DNA of 15,486 bases, from assembly GCA_902362705.1 (NCBI GenBank), contig CABIXK010000006.1, forward strand, positions 102,102 to 117,587. The letters are read 5' to 3'. The DNA comes from Rikenellaceae bacterium. Lineage in GTDB: Bacteria > Bacteroidota > Bacteroidia > Bacteroidales > Rikenellaceae. Within the stretch, counting starts at the first letter, position 1, and each line of letters opens with the position of its first letter. The position numbers and the translations under genes are program-made. This document shows, in pieces, positions 6,561-15,228 of this stretch. The notes beneath the pieces were generated by a model. The model was not told the DNA's origin. It worked only from the letters and a program-made list of their open reading frames with translations, and searched no databases.

Positions 6561-7001
6561 ATGAATAAGATTCTTCGATTTTTCTACCCCTCGATCCGCT
6601 ACGGAGTCCACGCCTCGTGGCTGCTGCTCGCGGCGCGGGTCATCTTCGGCCTGCTGCTCATGGCGCACGGCATAGACAAGTGGCGCCATTTCGAGGCCCT
6701 CGCCTCCTCGTTTCCCGATCCGATCGGGCTGGGGAGCCGCACGGTGCTCACGCTGGCGATCTTCGCCGAGGTGTTCTGTGCTGCCGGCGTCGTGGCCGGG
6801 GCCTTCTACCGCCTGGCGCTGATCCCCGTGATCTTCACGATGGGAATGGCGCTTCTGGTCGTCCACCACGGCGATCTGTTCGCCGTGAAAGAGCTGGCGC
6901 TGGCCTACCTCGCGGTCTTCACGCTGCTCTTCCTGGCCGGACCGGGCGACTTCGCCCTCGACCGCATCATCGGTCCGCGGTTTTCGGTGGCGAGGAGGTA
7001 G
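6561..7001 (+). CDS. DoxX-like membrane protein
   Basis: A 146-residue membrane protein of the DoxX/DoxD-like group. Residues 18-38 (LLLAARVIFGLLLMAHGIDK) hold the family's N-terminal helix and HG..K motif. Further helices lie at about 62-80, 85-103 and 112-127, Glu70 falls in the conserved IFAE segment, and the C-terminal KELALAYLAVF...GPGDFALDR is typical. DoxX proteins are often linked to redox or envelope stress, but no substrate is agreed. The ATG at 6561 is preferred because residues translated upstream of it come from the repeat region. It stands alone, with repeats before it and a GC-rich gene-poor spacer after. An 8-bp dyad follows directly after the stop (7002-7018). Confidence 0.85.
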   Translation: MNKILRFFYPSIRYGVHASWLLLAARVIFGLLLMAHGIDKWRHFEALASSFPDPIGLGSRTVLTLAIFAEVFCAAGVVAGAFYRLALIPVIFTMGMALLVVHHGDLFAVKELALAYLAVFTLLFLAGPGDFALDRIIGPRFSVARR

Positions 7002-7280
7002 GCCGGAACCGTTCCGGCAGCGGAGACGGGGAGCGGACAAGGTGCCGTGCGAACGGGCCGAGCCGCGCGCACGACCGTGATCGGATAGGACGGGAAACGG
7101 CCCGACGCGGGCAGGGTCGGTCGGGGGCGGATAACGCCGCCCGACGGCGTGCGGGCCGATGCGCGATGCGGCCGAGCGCTCCGAGGCGCCCGGTGTCCTC
7201 ATCGGGAGGCATGCCGAAACGGCGGCTGGAGGGAGTGCCGGCCGCGGAGGGTATCGCTCGTGCGGTGAAAAACGACGGGA
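7002..7280. other. GC-rich spacer without a convincing gene
   Basis: The spacer lies between the DoxX-like gene and the converging GIY-YIG gene. It opens with the dyad GCCGGAAC/GTTCCGGC at 7002-7018, directly after the DoxX stop but without a T-run. No frame in it shows family features or a good start. I see nothing else I can name. Confidence 0.5.
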
Positions 7281-8120
7281 TCAGTCGGCGTCGGATCCCA
7301 ACAGGTGCTTGAGGGGCGTGCCTTGTGCGTCGTGCCACTCCGTCCACCCGTTCGAGCTGCGCCCGAGACAAAAGACCGAGGCGGCGCTGGGACTGTCGAA
7401 TCGCTTGTTCAGTTTGAGCATGCGTTTTCCGTCGGCCTCTTCGGTGAGTTCGGCGATGAGTTTCGTCCGCTTGTCGGGCGAGGGGCAGGATTTGGTGGAG
7501 TCGGCAGCGATGACGCTGCCGGCCAGAACGGTCAGCCCGTTCTCGTCGTAGACGGCCCGCGCATCCGCGCCCCGTCCCGAGAGCCGGAGCGAGAGCGTGT
7601 GCTTGTCGTGCTTCTGCGACGGCTCCTCGAAGATGTTGCATCCCGTGAACGAAGCCAGAAATACGATGTCCTCGAAAAACTCGTCGTCGGGATCGCGCTT
7701 GTGTTCCGGCAAAACGGGCAGCTCGGGGTTCTGCTTGTTTTCGTCCAGGACGTATTGTTTGTTTTTGAGTGCCAGTGCGATCGATTTCGCCTCGAGATAC
7801 AGCACGTCGGCCTTGTCGATCTGCGACTCGTTCTGCGAAACGAAGACGAGGGCCTTCGACCAGAAACCTTTCTTCTGATCGTGGTCCTTGATGCGTTTGC
7901 TGAAGTTGTTGGTCTCCCCGACATAGGCTTTGGGCTCTCCCTCGTCGGTCTCTCCGAGCAGCACGTACAGCGCGTGCTTGTGGAGCTCTTTTCGGGAAAT
8001 GACGTCCGCCATCTTCGAGCGGGGTACGACCATCGCCATGCAGTTCTTGTTGCTGACATAAACCATGCGCGGCCCCTGGGGTGTCCCGTCGATCAGGTAG
8101 GTAGTTATCGTTTTGCCCAT
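7281..8120 (-). CDS. GIY-YIG nuclease domain protein with C-terminal DUF4357
   Basis: A 279-residue protein. The GIY-YIG core starts near residue 50 with ALYVLLGE, then AYVGET (65-70), the catalytic-type Arg76 with His80 (NNFSKRIKDH) and the metal-binding Glu110 (LYLEAKSIALA), so the active site looks intact. The C-terminal DUF4357 is recognised by FDSPSAASVFCLGRSSNGWTEW. GIY-YIG enzymes cut DNA in repair, homing or restriction; this GIY-YIG/DUF4357 form is widespread and uncharacterised as far as I know. The ATG at 8120 follows a TATATTTG promoter at 8146-8153. It sits at the edge where GC content drops, next to the toxin-antitoxin and restriction genes. A defence role is inferred from this position only. 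Confidence 0.88.
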   Translation of the reverse strand: MGKTITTYLIDGTPQGPRMVYVSNKNCMAMVVPRSKMADVISRKELHKHALYVLLGETDEGEPKAYVGETNNFSKRIKDHDQKKGFWSKALVFVSQNESQIDKADVLYLEAKSIALALKNKQYVLDENKQNPELPVLPEHKRDPDDEFFEDIVFLASFTGCNIFEEPSQKHDKHTLSLRLSGRGADARAVYDENGLTVLAGSVIAADSTKSCPSPDKRTKLIAELTEEADGKRMLKLNKRFDSPSAASVFCLGRSSNGWTEWHDAQGTPLKHLLGSDAD

Positions 8121-8145
8121 TGTCGGTGGAATGCGAGTTATATTA

Positions 8146-8177
8146 CAAATATACGATAAAAAAGCGGGAAAAGGAAA
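8146..8177 (-). promoter_or_regulatory. Promoter of the GIY-YIG gene
   Basis: On the minus strand TATATTTG (8146-8153) is a perfect -7 element, preceded at 20 bases by TTTC (8174-8177), close to TTTG. The leader to the ATG at 8120 is about 25 bases. Confidence 0.6.
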
Positions 8178-8417
8178 ACCCGGTGACGGATTGGATGCTC
8201 CGAGCACGATCCGCCGATGCGGAGGAGAGGTGCAAAGGTGCGATTATCTGACCTTACCTCTTCGAATTCGATTCGTTTCCGGATTATTTTCCGATGCAGA
8301 AACGAAGCGTAAAACGCTAATTATTTGATTGTTGATTTGTTGTGGCTGCCTGCCGCTGGCTTCGTTGTAAATACGCGGCAAATTATTTTTCGACGGATTT
8401 TTGGAGGAAATTTACAC
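8178..8417. other. Non-coding transition from GC-rich to AT-rich DNA
   Basis: Base composition changes within this stretch, from GC-rich chromosome on the left to AT-rich island on the right. It holds an imperfect hairpin (8227-8239 with 8251-8260: GAGGT and AAGGT pairing to ACCTTACCTC with a 3-base bulge) and a small stem AGCGT-AAA-ACGCT at 8306-8318. The DUF4177 operon must terminate here, but no strong intrinsic terminator is visible. No tRNA or attachment-site duplication could be found by eye. Confidence 0.45.
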
Positions 8418-8618
8418 TTACTTTTTTATTTCTTTTTTGAAAAAGGCGGTTAATAAATATTCGGGGTCGTCGAAATGCCGATAATTTTTTGCAGGAACAA
8501 CCGAAATGAGTTCCCATCCTTGCTCCCCAAGCTTGTTCAGCTTCTTAACGACGCCTTGATCGATTTCTTCATCCGTCAGATTGTGGAACGATAGGGTTCT
8601 ATATTCGAATTTTTGCAT
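8418..8618 (-). CDS. DUF4177 domain protein
   Basis: A small protein of about 66 residues that begins MQKFEYRTLSFHN and contains the DUF4177 signature LNKLGEQGWELISVVP. The family's function is unknown. The ATG at 8618 lies two bases beyond the glycosylase stop codon (8621-8623), consistent with translational coupling. An alternative ATG at 8645 would overlap the glycosylase by 25 bases and add nine residues that do not resemble the family. It is the last gene of the minus-strand hipBST operon, and its AT content matches the rest of the island. It may be a partner or regulator of the glycosylase, which is inferred only from position. Confidence 0.8.
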   Translation of the reverse strand: MQKFEYRTLSFHNLTDEEIDQGVVKKLNKLGEQGWELISVVPAKNYRHFDDPEYLLTAFFKKEIKK

Positions 8619-8620
8619 GT

Positions 8621-9394
8621 CTATATCCAAAATAGCCGTTTCCAATCTTTAATCATTACGGCATCATTGAATTGTCGGTTTGCCGGACTGCTGCTACGTA
8701 ATGTGAGGTGTCTTATATCGGGAAATTGTCCTGCGAAATATTTGTTGTATAGTCGCTCTGCCTTTTGACCGTTGAATGCAATAGTTCGAATCGTAGGGTA
8801 TTGACGGAGGAACTTTTGCAAATCATTCGGGAGTTCGGATCGTATGTCGGAGTCCAAACTCCCATGACGGTCGGCTGTATGTACGACATCCCATAAGGCA
8901 ATTTTATGAGAAAATAATAATTGCTTTTTCTCCTCGTATGTTAGAGGGATAGGGCTATTTGCGACATGAGCAATAATAGACCAGAAACGATTTCCTGATT
9001 TAGCATAATATTGCTTCTTTTGTAATGATTCGTCTCCGGGTAATGTTCCGAGAATTAAAATTGTCGGATTGCTCCTGACCAAAGGCGGTAATGATTTTTT
9101 ATTGGAGGATGATATTACCGTAGTTGGTTTAGGGTGTGATGCTGGGAGTGTTGAAGCTCTTTTCTGACCGTTCTTAGAGTGTGGTATACGCCACTTGTCG
9201 CCGATTTGATCTGCGTGGGGAATTTTCCCGTCACGCAATAGTTTGCGGAGCGGTGATCCAGGACGATCTTTGGAATCGGATAATAAACCTGCTTGAGCCA
9301 ATATTTTATTTGCGTCAACAGGTGTAATGTCGATTTGGTTGTTTCGAATCAAGTATTTGTCGATACATTCTATGATTTGAGAAATGTTTGTCAT
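8621..9394 (-). CDS. Deoxyinosine/uracil-type DNA glycosylase with extra N-terminal domain
   Basis: A 257-residue protein. Residues 110-257 form a uracil-DNA-glycosylase-superfamily domain of the hypoxanthine (deoxyinosine) type: GTLPGDES (116-123), QYYAKSGNRFWSII (128-141, with Asn135 at the expected catalytic place), ALWDVVHTADRHGSLD and the second active-site loop SSSPAN (234-239). Family members remove deaminated bases and leave abasic sites. Residues 1-75 are an addition that looks like a small winged-helix domain (SPLRKLLRDGKIPHADQIGDKWRIPHS), joined by a Ser/Pro/Lys-rich linker (78-108). The ATG at 9394 starts 32 bases after hipT stops; further upstream codons in frame would overlap hipT and are rejected. 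Its place in the toxin-antitoxin operon suggests a defence or damage-response role. Confidence 0.82.
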   Translation of the reverse strand: MTNISQIIECIDKYLIRNNQIDITPVDANKILAQAGLLSDSKDRPGSPLRKLLRDGKIPHADQIGDKWRIPHSKNGQKRASTLPASHPKPTTVISSSNKKSLPPLVRSNPTILILGTLPGDESLQKKQYYAKSGNRFWSIIAHVANSPIPLTYEEKKQLLFSHKIALWDVVHTADRHGSLDSDIRSELPNDLQKFLRQYPTIRTIAFNGQKAERLYNKYFAGQFPDIRHLTLRSSSPANRQFNDAVMIKDWKRLFWI

Positions 9395-9426
9395 TGGTGT
9401 TCGGTGGTTTGTTTTTTTCTCTGTTA

Positions 9427-10365
9427 TTATATTCTTTCGATTCTTTCTGCTATAAGCGCTTTGTATTTGCTTTTCATCTCGTTGGGTAGGAACGAAACGT
9501 CGATCCACTCGCTCCATTTCGGAATGACTTTGATGAATTTTTTGAACAGGTTGTCGATCACCTTTTCGTCCATGCCTGACGCCGTCATTGCCTGCACGAA
9601 ATCGTTGCGGCGGAGTTTTCGTTTGCGACCGTTCAGCATCAGTGCCAATTCCTCGGTGTCTTCGGGTAAAACGAGCGCTGTCGATAGCAGGTCATAAGCC
9701 GGTGTCAGTCCATAAACACCCGGATTCCGGCTATACAGCGAAAAGTTTTTGAGGTGCATGTCGGCATTGCCCGTGAGCCACGAGAACAATACCTGTTCCC
9801 AGAAATTGACGGCATCCAGTTTCGGGGCAGAAGAATAGCGCAGAATCGTTTTGGCAATCTGCTCGTAGGAACCTTTGTATTTGTGTTCGGTCAATCGTTC
9901 GGAGAGCTGACAAAGGTCTTCCATCGGGTATTTTTCGCCGTACGTTCCCCGGTCGATGCGGCGTGTGATGAAGCACAACTCTCCGTCGGCAAAGCGGACG
10001 AGCGAGTGGGGGACGACCTGCATTTTCGCAGCTTCGGCCATGTGCATGGTCAAATCTTCCAGTTCCGGCAAGTGCGGATAATGTTCGGTCTGCGGTTTGA
10101 GGATATAGCGGCCCCACAGACCGACGATCGTAAAGCGTTCCGGAGTGCCTTTGCCCGCTTTGGCAATATCGAGCGACAACTTCGCCTGCACTCCGGTCAG
10201 CGTCGTCTGGCTGCGGATTACCTCGCGGGCAAGTTCCGCAATATTGGCGCGAGTGTAGGGGAGCAAAGGAGCTTCGGGCGTGCCGAAAATCTTCTTGGAG
10301 CAGGATTTGTGGAAATCCCGCTCGCCGCCGGTCAATTCTTTGTAGCAATATAGACAACGCTCCAT
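9427..10365 (-). CDS. hipT: HipT-like Ser/Thr kinase toxin (HipA core without N-subdomain 1)
   Basis: A 312-residue HipA-type kinase. HipA/HipT toxins phosphorylate aminoacyl-tRNA synthetases and halt translation; the target here is unknown. The N-terminus carries a Cys/His zinc-ribbon-like motif (Cys4, Cys7, His19, Cys22). The Gly-rich loop reads T55-L56-T57-GVQAK, the place of the SIS autophosphorylation motif in E. coli HipT. ILK (Lys90), the catalytic loop GNADMHLKNFSL (Asp202, Lys206, Asn207) and the metal-binding Asp225 (TPAYDLLS) are all present, so the kinase looks active. The first HipA subdomain is missing and encoded as a separate gene directly upstream (10367-10696), with a 1-base gap (TAA-C-ATG). 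This layout matches HipBST rather than HipBA. Confidence 0.88.
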   Translation of the reverse strand: MERCLYCYKELTGGERDFHKSCSKKIFGTPEAPLLPYTRANIAELAREVIRSQTTLTGVQAKLSLDIAKAGKGTPERFTIVGLWGRYILKPQTEHYPHLPELEDLTMHMAEAAKMQVVPHSLVRFADGELCFITRRIDRGTYGEKYPMEDLCQLSERLTEHKYKGSYEQIAKTILRYSSAPKLDAVNFWEQVLFSWLTGNADMHLKNFSLYSRNPGVYGLTPAYDLLSTALVLPEDTEELALMLNGRKRKLRRNDFVQAMTASGMDEKVIDNLFKKFIKVIPKWSEWIDVSFLPNEMKSKYKALIAERIERI

Positions 10366-10366
10366 G

Positions 10367-10696
10367 TTACTCCTCCTTTGATTCGATGGGTACGACACTG
10401 ACGGCACCGATGCAGTCTTTGCAGCAGGCCAAAAGCAGCGACATCCGATCTCGGTTGTCGATTTTCCAACTCTTTTCGGCAATGTCGAGCAGCCACCCTT
10501 CGGGAATCAATCCGTCGAAGAACGGGAACAGCACTTTGTCGCGATAGATCTGCTCCGTAAGCGGCAGCGTGAGACTGACTGCTTCGGCATCGGGCAGGCG
10601 GAGATAGTCGGCATCGTAGCGGAACGTGTAACCGGTTTCGTCCTCGGTCAACAGCCCTGCCTTGTGGTCGTGGAGATAGATGGCGGCCTGTTTCAT
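10367..10696 (-). CDS. hipS: HipS-like subunit (HipA N-subdomain 1)
   Basis: A 109-residue protein equal to the N-terminal subdomain of HipA. It shows IYLHDHKAGLLTEDE, a strand-rich middle, and the family motif FPFFDGLIPEGWLLD (57-71, Trp68). In the E. coli O127 HipBST system the separate HipS acts as the antitoxin by binding HipT, while HipB boosts this and represses. Its start overlaps the end of hipB by four bases (ATGA), and hipT starts one base after its stop, a tightly coupled three-gene cassette. It is intact, ending in an acidic ESKEE tail. That it is the antitoxin here is by analogy; a truncated split hipA is less likely because both parts have clean starts and stops. Confidence 0.85.
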   Translation of the reverse strand: MKQAAIYLHDHKAGLLTEDETGYTFRYDADYLRLPDAEAVSLTLPLTEQIYRDKVLFPFFDGLIPEGWLLDIAEKSWKIDNRDRMSLLLACCKDCIGAVSVVPIESKEE

Positions 10697-10908
10697 CGGT
10701 CATCCGTTTTTGTCATCGGTACCACTCCGACCTCGGCCCCGAACAAGTTGAGAATCTGATTTACTTTGTCCAGCCGCAGCGTTGGTTTCCCCTGTTCCAG
10801 CTCGCGCACGAACCGCAGTCCCACGCCCGATTTCTCGGATAGTTCGACCTGCGTCAGCCGATGCTGTTTGCGCATGGCCTTCACGTATTTCGATAATGTC
10901 GTCTGCAT
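10693..10908 (-). CDS. hipB: HipB-like XRE-family regulator
   Basis: A 71-residue helix-turn-helix protein, the first gene of the operon. The XRE domain spans roughly residues 5-60: YVKAMRKQHRLTQVELSEKSGVGLRFVRELEQGKPTLRLDKV, with LTQVELSEKSGV as the helix-turn-helix start. HipB proteins bind operators in their own promoter, and with HipA/HipS/HipT form a repressing complex. Two matching dyads lie just upstream (10910-10928 and 10951-10969). The ATG at 10908 is chosen; an in-frame ATG at 10929 would lie within the -7 element and the first operator. The stop overlaps the hipS start (ATGA). Confidence 0.88.
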   Translation of the reverse strand: MQTTLSKYVKAMRKQHRLTQVELSEKSGVGLRFVRELEQGKPTLRLDKVNQILNLFGAEVGVVPMTKTDDR

Positions 10909-10909
10909 A

Positions 10910-10928
10910 TTATACCTCTTTGGGTACA
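10910..10928. promoter_or_regulatory. Putative HipB operator, proximal
   Basis: The 19-bp site has a dyad TATACC-N6-GGTACA (one mismatch from perfect symmetry). It ends at the -7 element (10927-10934) and lies directly before the hipB ATG, so binding would block transcription. On the minus strand it matches the distal site at 15 of 19 positions. Confidence 0.6.
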
Positions 10929-10934
10929 AAAATA
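10927..10934 (-). promoter_or_regulatory. -7 element of the hipBST operon promoter
   Basis: On the minus strand this reads TATTTTTG, matching TAnnTTTG. No good TTTG element is seen at the usual distance upstream. It lies between the two operator-like dyads, overlapping the proximal one. Confidence 0.5.
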
Positions 10935-10950
10935 GTGAAATAATTTATAA

Positions 10951-10969
10951 TTATATCTTTTCGGGTATA
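10951..10969. promoter_or_regulatory. Putative HipB operator, distal
   Basis: The dyad TATATC-N6-GGTATA has the same length, spacer and orientation as the site at 10910-10928. The two centres are 41 bases apart, close to four helical turns, so two repressor dimers would sit on the same face of the DNA around the promoter. Confidence 0.55.
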
Positions 10970-11034
10970 AATAGTTTGCCTTTTGTCGAAATATATTTCA
11001 TATAATTAGTATAGCTTATTTGAGTATTATTCGT

Positions 11035-11042
11035 TAATTTTG
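11035..11042 (+). promoter_or_regulatory. -7 element for the hsdRMS operon
   Basis: TAATTTTG matches TAnnTTTG. No TTTG lies at the standard spacing, so the promoter is incomplete by eye. The ATG of hsdR follows 33 bases after it. Confidence 0.45.
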
Positions 11043-11075
11043 CGTAAACTTCTGATACTGTATAATTATAGGAAT

Positions 11076-13790
11076 ATGAGCCCGGAAGAGAAAGCCCGAA
11101 AGAAGATAGACCAGATGTTCGATGATGCTGGCTGGAAGGTCGTAGATAGGGATCATTATGCTCCGAATATCTCTGCTGTTGCCATCGAAGAAGGTTTGTT
11201 GGAACATAACCTCGAAGCGGATTATTTCTTATTCCTAAATGGCAAGGCGGTTGGAGTCCTTGAAGCAAAACGGGAAGAGGTTGATGTCAAATCCGATGTG
11301 GTATGCGCTCAGGCTACTCTGTATGCTCGTAGTGTACCGTCTAAGTATCAGGCATATTTGCGACCGTTGCCGTTCGTTTATCAGTCAAACGGAAATACTG
11401 TAATATTCAAAGATATAAGGGATGAAAATTCCGAGTATGTGGAGTTGAACAGAATCCATTCGCCCAAAGAGATCGTTAATATGCTGGGTATAACGGACGA
11501 ATTTGCTGGGCTGCCGACTTTGAAGAGACGAGGATTGCGGGATTGTCAGTTTGAGGCAATCAGTGAGTTGGAAAATAGTTTCCGTACAGGACAGAATCGT
11601 GCGTTGATGGTCTTGGCTACCGGTGCGGGAAAAACTTATACGGCATGTATGGCCGCCTATCGTATGCTGTCATATACGCCGATGCGCCGCATTTTATTCT
11701 TGGTCGATAGAAACAATCTGGGGAAACAGGCAGAAGGTGAATTCGGCATGTTTCGATTGACTGATAATGGCGAGCCATTTAATACGATTTTCACAGTAAG
11801 TCGGCTTAAATCGGGCAAGATTCCGGAAGATGCCAATGTGGTTATTTCTACGATACAGCGTCTGTTTTCGTTGCTGAAAGGAGATGATATTACGGACAGT
11901 GATGACGATGAAAATTATAGCAATGATGAAATGGCGGATGTTGCATTGCCTGCCAATCTGACTTTGCCACCCGACTATTTCGATATGATTATCATTGATG
12001 AGTGTCATCGCTCTATCTATGGTAGTTGGCGGAAAGTGCTCGATTACTTCAATACGGCAAAAATGGTCGGTCTGACGGCTACGCCTGCGCCGGAAACATT
12101 GGCATTCTTTAATAATAACCGCATTGTAAATTATACGCTCGAAAAATCTATCGCCGATGGTGTGAATGTCGATTATCGTATATATCGAATCAAAACGCAG
12201 GCTACCGAGGATGGCGGAGCTATTCGTGAAGGGGAGAAAGTAAAAAAGATAACCCGATATACCGGCACGGTTGAGAATATAAAAACGCGCGAAGAATCGA
12301 CATATACTAAAACAGAGCTGAATCGCAGCATAATCAATCCTGCTCAAATAAAGCTGGTTCTTGAAACCTATCGGGATGCAGTATATTCCGAAATGTTCGT
12401 CGATCCACAGCGCGAACCGAATATGGACTATTTGCCGAAAACGCTCATTTTTGCACTGAACGATGCTCATGCAAGTAATATCGTCAAGATTGCAAAAGAG
12501 GTTTTCGGTCGGAACGATGACGAATTCGTGCAAAAGATTACCTATTCTGCCGGAGATAGCAACGAATTGATACGGCAATTCCGCAATAATAAGGAATTCC
12601 GCATTGCTGTTACTGTAACGCTGGTTGCTACGGGTACGGATGTCAAGCCGCTCGAAGTGGTCATGTTTATGCGTGATGTCGAGTCGGATTCTCTGTATAC
12701 CCAGATGAAGGGGCGCGGAGTGCGCACGATTGGGGATGAACAGTTGCGGAATGTTACTCCGAATGCGTATAGTAAAGACTTGTTCTATTTGGTCGATGCT
12801 GTTGGCGTAACAGAACACGAAATGAAGGTAACCCGTCCGGGAGCGGATGACGAGACGACTCCGGTGATGACACTCAAAGAACTGTTGGAGCGTATCACGC
12901 ACGGCAATGTGCAGGATGAATATCTGCGCCTTTTGGCTGCACGCCTGTCCCGTATCTATAATAAATGTAAAGTATCCGAACGCGACGAATTTGCAAGGTT
13001 GGCGAGGGCTGATATGAAAGATATTGCTGTCGGTATATACGATGCTTTGGACGCAGATACACTTCCGCCATATATCGACATCAATGAGCCGAATAACGAG
13101 CGTAAAGGGCTGGTGGCGGCAATCGTAAACCATCCCGATGCCCGATATTATCTGTTGCTTCTGAATGCAGGTTTCGTAACGATATTGCAGCCGGGCGAAG
13201 ATACGCTGATATCCAAGGGATTTTCAATCGAGGAGGCACAAAATACGATTGATGCGTTTGAAACATATATCAACGAGCATAAAGACGAGATTGAAGCCCT
13301 GCGAGTCATATATAACAATCAAGGTGAGCCGATTACCTACACGATGCTGAAAGATTTGGAGAATAAGTTGAAATTTGCCAACAGCAAGTTTAATCCTACG
13401 TTGTTGTGGAATACTTATTCGCTTATAAATCCCGAAGCCGTTACTAAGTTCTCGACAAAGGAGGAAAAGGAGGCTGTTACCAATATCATTCAACTGGTAC
13501 GCTTTGCATTCCGGCAGATTACAACATTAAACAGCCTGCATTCTACCGCCAATCAGTATTTCAATCTTTGGTGCGGTCAGATGCAGCGAAGCATTACCGA
13601 TACACAAGCAGCGTTAATCAAACAAATCGTATCATACATCGCATCGAATGGTTCGTGTACGATAAAAGATATTCGCGACTGGGATAGAACTTATGCCGCA
13701 CAACTGATTCAGGCATTCGATAATCCCGAGCAGGTAAATAATTCACTCATGTCACTCACGCAGTTCCTGATTTATAGAAAAACGGCATAA
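11076..13790 (+). CDS. hsdR: Type I restriction enzyme, R subunit (HsdR)
   Basis: HsdR is the translocase and nuclease of a type I restriction complex (R2M2S), cutting unmethylated foreign DNA. The protein has 904 residues. The N-terminal PD-(D/E)XK nuclease is visible as Asp49 with the ExK pair Glu63 and Lys65 (VGVLEAKRE). The helicase motor follows: Walker A ATGAGKT (181-187), DECH box (308-311), TATP (334-337), and motif VI YTQMKGRGVRT. The C-terminal half fits an EcoEI-type R C-domain. The ATG at 11076 (MSPEEKARKKID) is preferred over a TTG at 11040, which falls inside the -7 element. It is divergent from hipB with a 167-base spacer. hsdM follows after 6 bases. Confidence 0.95.
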   Translation: MSPEEKARKKIDQMFDDAGWKVVDRDHYAPNISAVAIEEGLLEHNLEADYFLFLNGKAVGVLEAKREEVDVKSDVVCAQATLYARSVPSKYQAYLRPLPFVYQSNGNTVIFKDIRDENSEYVELNRIHSPKEIVNMLGITDEFAGLPTLKRRGLRDCQFEAISELENSFRTGQNRALMVLATGAGKTYTACMAAYRMLSYTPMRRILFLVDRNNLGKQAEGEFGMFRLTDNGEPFNTIFTVSRLKSGKIPEDANVVISTIQRLFSLLKGDDITDSDDDENYSNDEMADVALPANLTLPPDYFDMIIIDECHRSIYGSWRKVLDYFNTAKMVGLTATPAPETLAFFNNNRIVNYTLEKSIADGVNVDYRIYRIKTQATEDGGAIREGEKVKKITRYTGTVENIKTREESTYTKTELNRSIINPAQIKLVLETYRDAVYSEMFVDPQREPNMDYLPKTLIFALNDAHASNIVKIAKEVFGRNDDEFVQKITYSAGDSNELIRQFRNNKEFRIAVTVTLVATGTDVKPLEVVMFMRDVESDSLYTQMKGRGVRTIGDEQLRNVTPNAYSKDLFYLVDAVGVTEHEMKVTRPGADDETTPVMTLKELLERITHGNVQDEYLRLLAARLSRIYNKCKVSERDEFARLARADMKDIAVGIYDALDADTLPPYIDINEPNNERKGLVAAIVNHPDARYYLLLLNAGFVTILQPGEDTLISKGFSIEEAQNTIDAFETYINEHKDEIEALRVIYNNQGEPITYTMLKDLENKLKFANSKFNPTLLWNTYSLINPEAVTKFSTKEEKEAVTNIIQLVRFAFRQITTLNSLHSTANQYFNLWCGQMQRSITDTQAALIKQIVSYIASNGSCTIKDIRDWDRTYAAQLIQAFDNPEQVNNSLMSLTQFLIYRKTA

Positions 13791-15227
<1,437 letters not shown>

Positions 15228-15228
15228 T

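Noticed and set aside
8178..8417. tRNA or attachment site at the island boundary
   Set aside because: No cloverleaf could be drawn and no duplicated boundary sequence was found within the window. The far end of the island is not visible.
9395..9517. N-terminal extension of the glycosylase reading frame by 41 residues
   Set aside because: It would overlap the end of hipT by about 90 bases and has a basic, low-complexity composition. The ATG at 9394 fits the gap after hipT.
9427..10696. A single hipA gene broken by a frameshift into two parts
   Set aside because: Both parts have clean starts and stops with a 1-base gap, and the kinase part has its own N-terminal Cys/His motif. This fits a natural HipS/HipT split.
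11694..13133. 479-codon minus-strand open frame inside hsdR
   Set aside because: It is antisense to the helicase domain of HsdR, whose motifs are complete, and it shows no family features of its own.
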